This document shows positions 32,744 to 32,856 of a stretch of 32,856 nucleotides of DNA, piece by piece. The translations under genes and the position numbers were made by a program. The stretch is from Myxococcales bacterium. GTDB lineage: Bacteria > Myxococcota_A > Polyangia > Polyangiales > Polyangiaceae. The notes under the pieces are model-generated. The model had not been told where the DNA came from. It worked only from the letters and a program-made list of their open reading frames with translations, and made no database searches. The first letter of the stretch is position 1; each line of letters opens with the position of its first letter. The DNA is taken from contig JANXVA010000464.1 of assembly GCA_025351875.1 (NCBI GenBank), positions 1 to 32,856 on the forward strand. The letters are read 5' to 3'.

Positions 32744-32856
32744 CTACACCGGCCACGCCGACGCGAGCTCGTCGGCCCAGGCCGCGTAGCCGAGCGCCGA
32801 AGGATGGAACCCGTCACGCGCGAGGTGCTCGGGCGGAAACGGCGAGCGAATCGGAA
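32744..32856 (-). CDS. SGNH/GDSL hydrolase, C-terminal part only
   Basis: Only 36 codons before the TAG at 32744-32746 are visible; the rest lies beyond the right edge. They include PPEHLARDGFHPSALGYAAW, with DGFHPS-xGY being the block V motif of SGNH hydrolases that supplies the catalytic Asp and His. These enzymes hydrolyse esters of lipids or glycans. It is transcribed toward the four-gene operon but is separated from it by 168 bp with a palindrome, so it is probably a separate unit. Confidence 0.8.
   Translation of the reverse strand, partial: PIRSPFPPEHLARDGFHPSALGYAAWADELASAWPV

Overview
The window reads as a chromosomal segment of a very GC-rich, gene-dense, Gram-negative bacterium, most likely a member of the Myxococcota (Polyangiales-like). 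This is inferred from the set of protein families, not from a marker gene. They include a eukaryote-like Ser/Thr kinase paired with a double-FHA protein, eight lipoproteins or lipoprotein fragments with low-complexity Ala/Asp/Gly/Pro linkers, a MopE-type metal-binding repeat protein, DUF4331, DUF1501 and DUF1588-like secreted proteins, and small c-type cytochrome lipoproteins. No rRNA, tRNA, CRISPR array, transposase or phage gene was seen.

Layout. 1-2223: cysteine biosynthesis. cysM (minus), with an overlapping OsmC-like gene cut by the window edge, diverges from a serine acetyltransferase over only 36 bp that carries a small palindrome. 2268-3767: CaiC-like acyl-CoA ligase. 3800-4448: decayed toxin-antitoxin material, a HigA-like antitoxin remnant and a HipA C-terminal remnant, flanking a small Pro-rich gene. 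4514-5470: a lipoprotein and a doubly frameshifted NTF2-like pseudogene. 5476-8093: a minus-strand pair, a propeller-type lipoprotein followed by a DUF4331 protein, ended by a clear intrinsic terminator. 8445-12018: signalling pair, double-FHA protein followed by a kinase with HEAT-like repeats. 12147-14099: trmO and a PilT/GspE-type ATPase, followed by a truncated lipoprotein. 14379-16086: purE-purK operon. 16140-17312: diheme cytochrome lipoprotein. 17503-19562: saccharopine-dehydrogenase-like reductase overlapping a LysR regulator by 4 bp. 19563-19968: a noncoding gap with three tandem CCTAGG palindromes. 19969-23586: a stand-alone PglZ-like (alkaline phosphatase superfamily) protein, a DUF4336-like protein and an esterase. 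23624-24028: a small conserved-looking hypothetical protein. 24398-26730: a MopE/beta-helix lipoprotein and a small peptide with a double-glycine leader. 26781-32575: a tightly packed four-gene operon for extracytoplasmic proteins (Ig-like lipoprotein, propeller-cytochrome lipoprotein, DUF1588-like heme lipoprotein, Tat-exported DUF1501 protein). 32744-32856: the C-terminus of an SGNH hydrolase.

How the genes work together. The housekeeping blocks (Cys, purine, tRNA modification) look ordinary. The more distinctive content is extracytoplasmic: two separate heme-lipoprotein loci, the DUF4331 locus, a beta-helix lipoprotein, and an orphan GG-leader peptide that implies a peptidase-containing ABC exporter elsewhere in the genome. 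The PglZ-like protein has the core motifs of the family known from BREX phage defence, but none of the BREX partners are nearby, so its function is open. I do not see a complete multi-gene defence system in the window.
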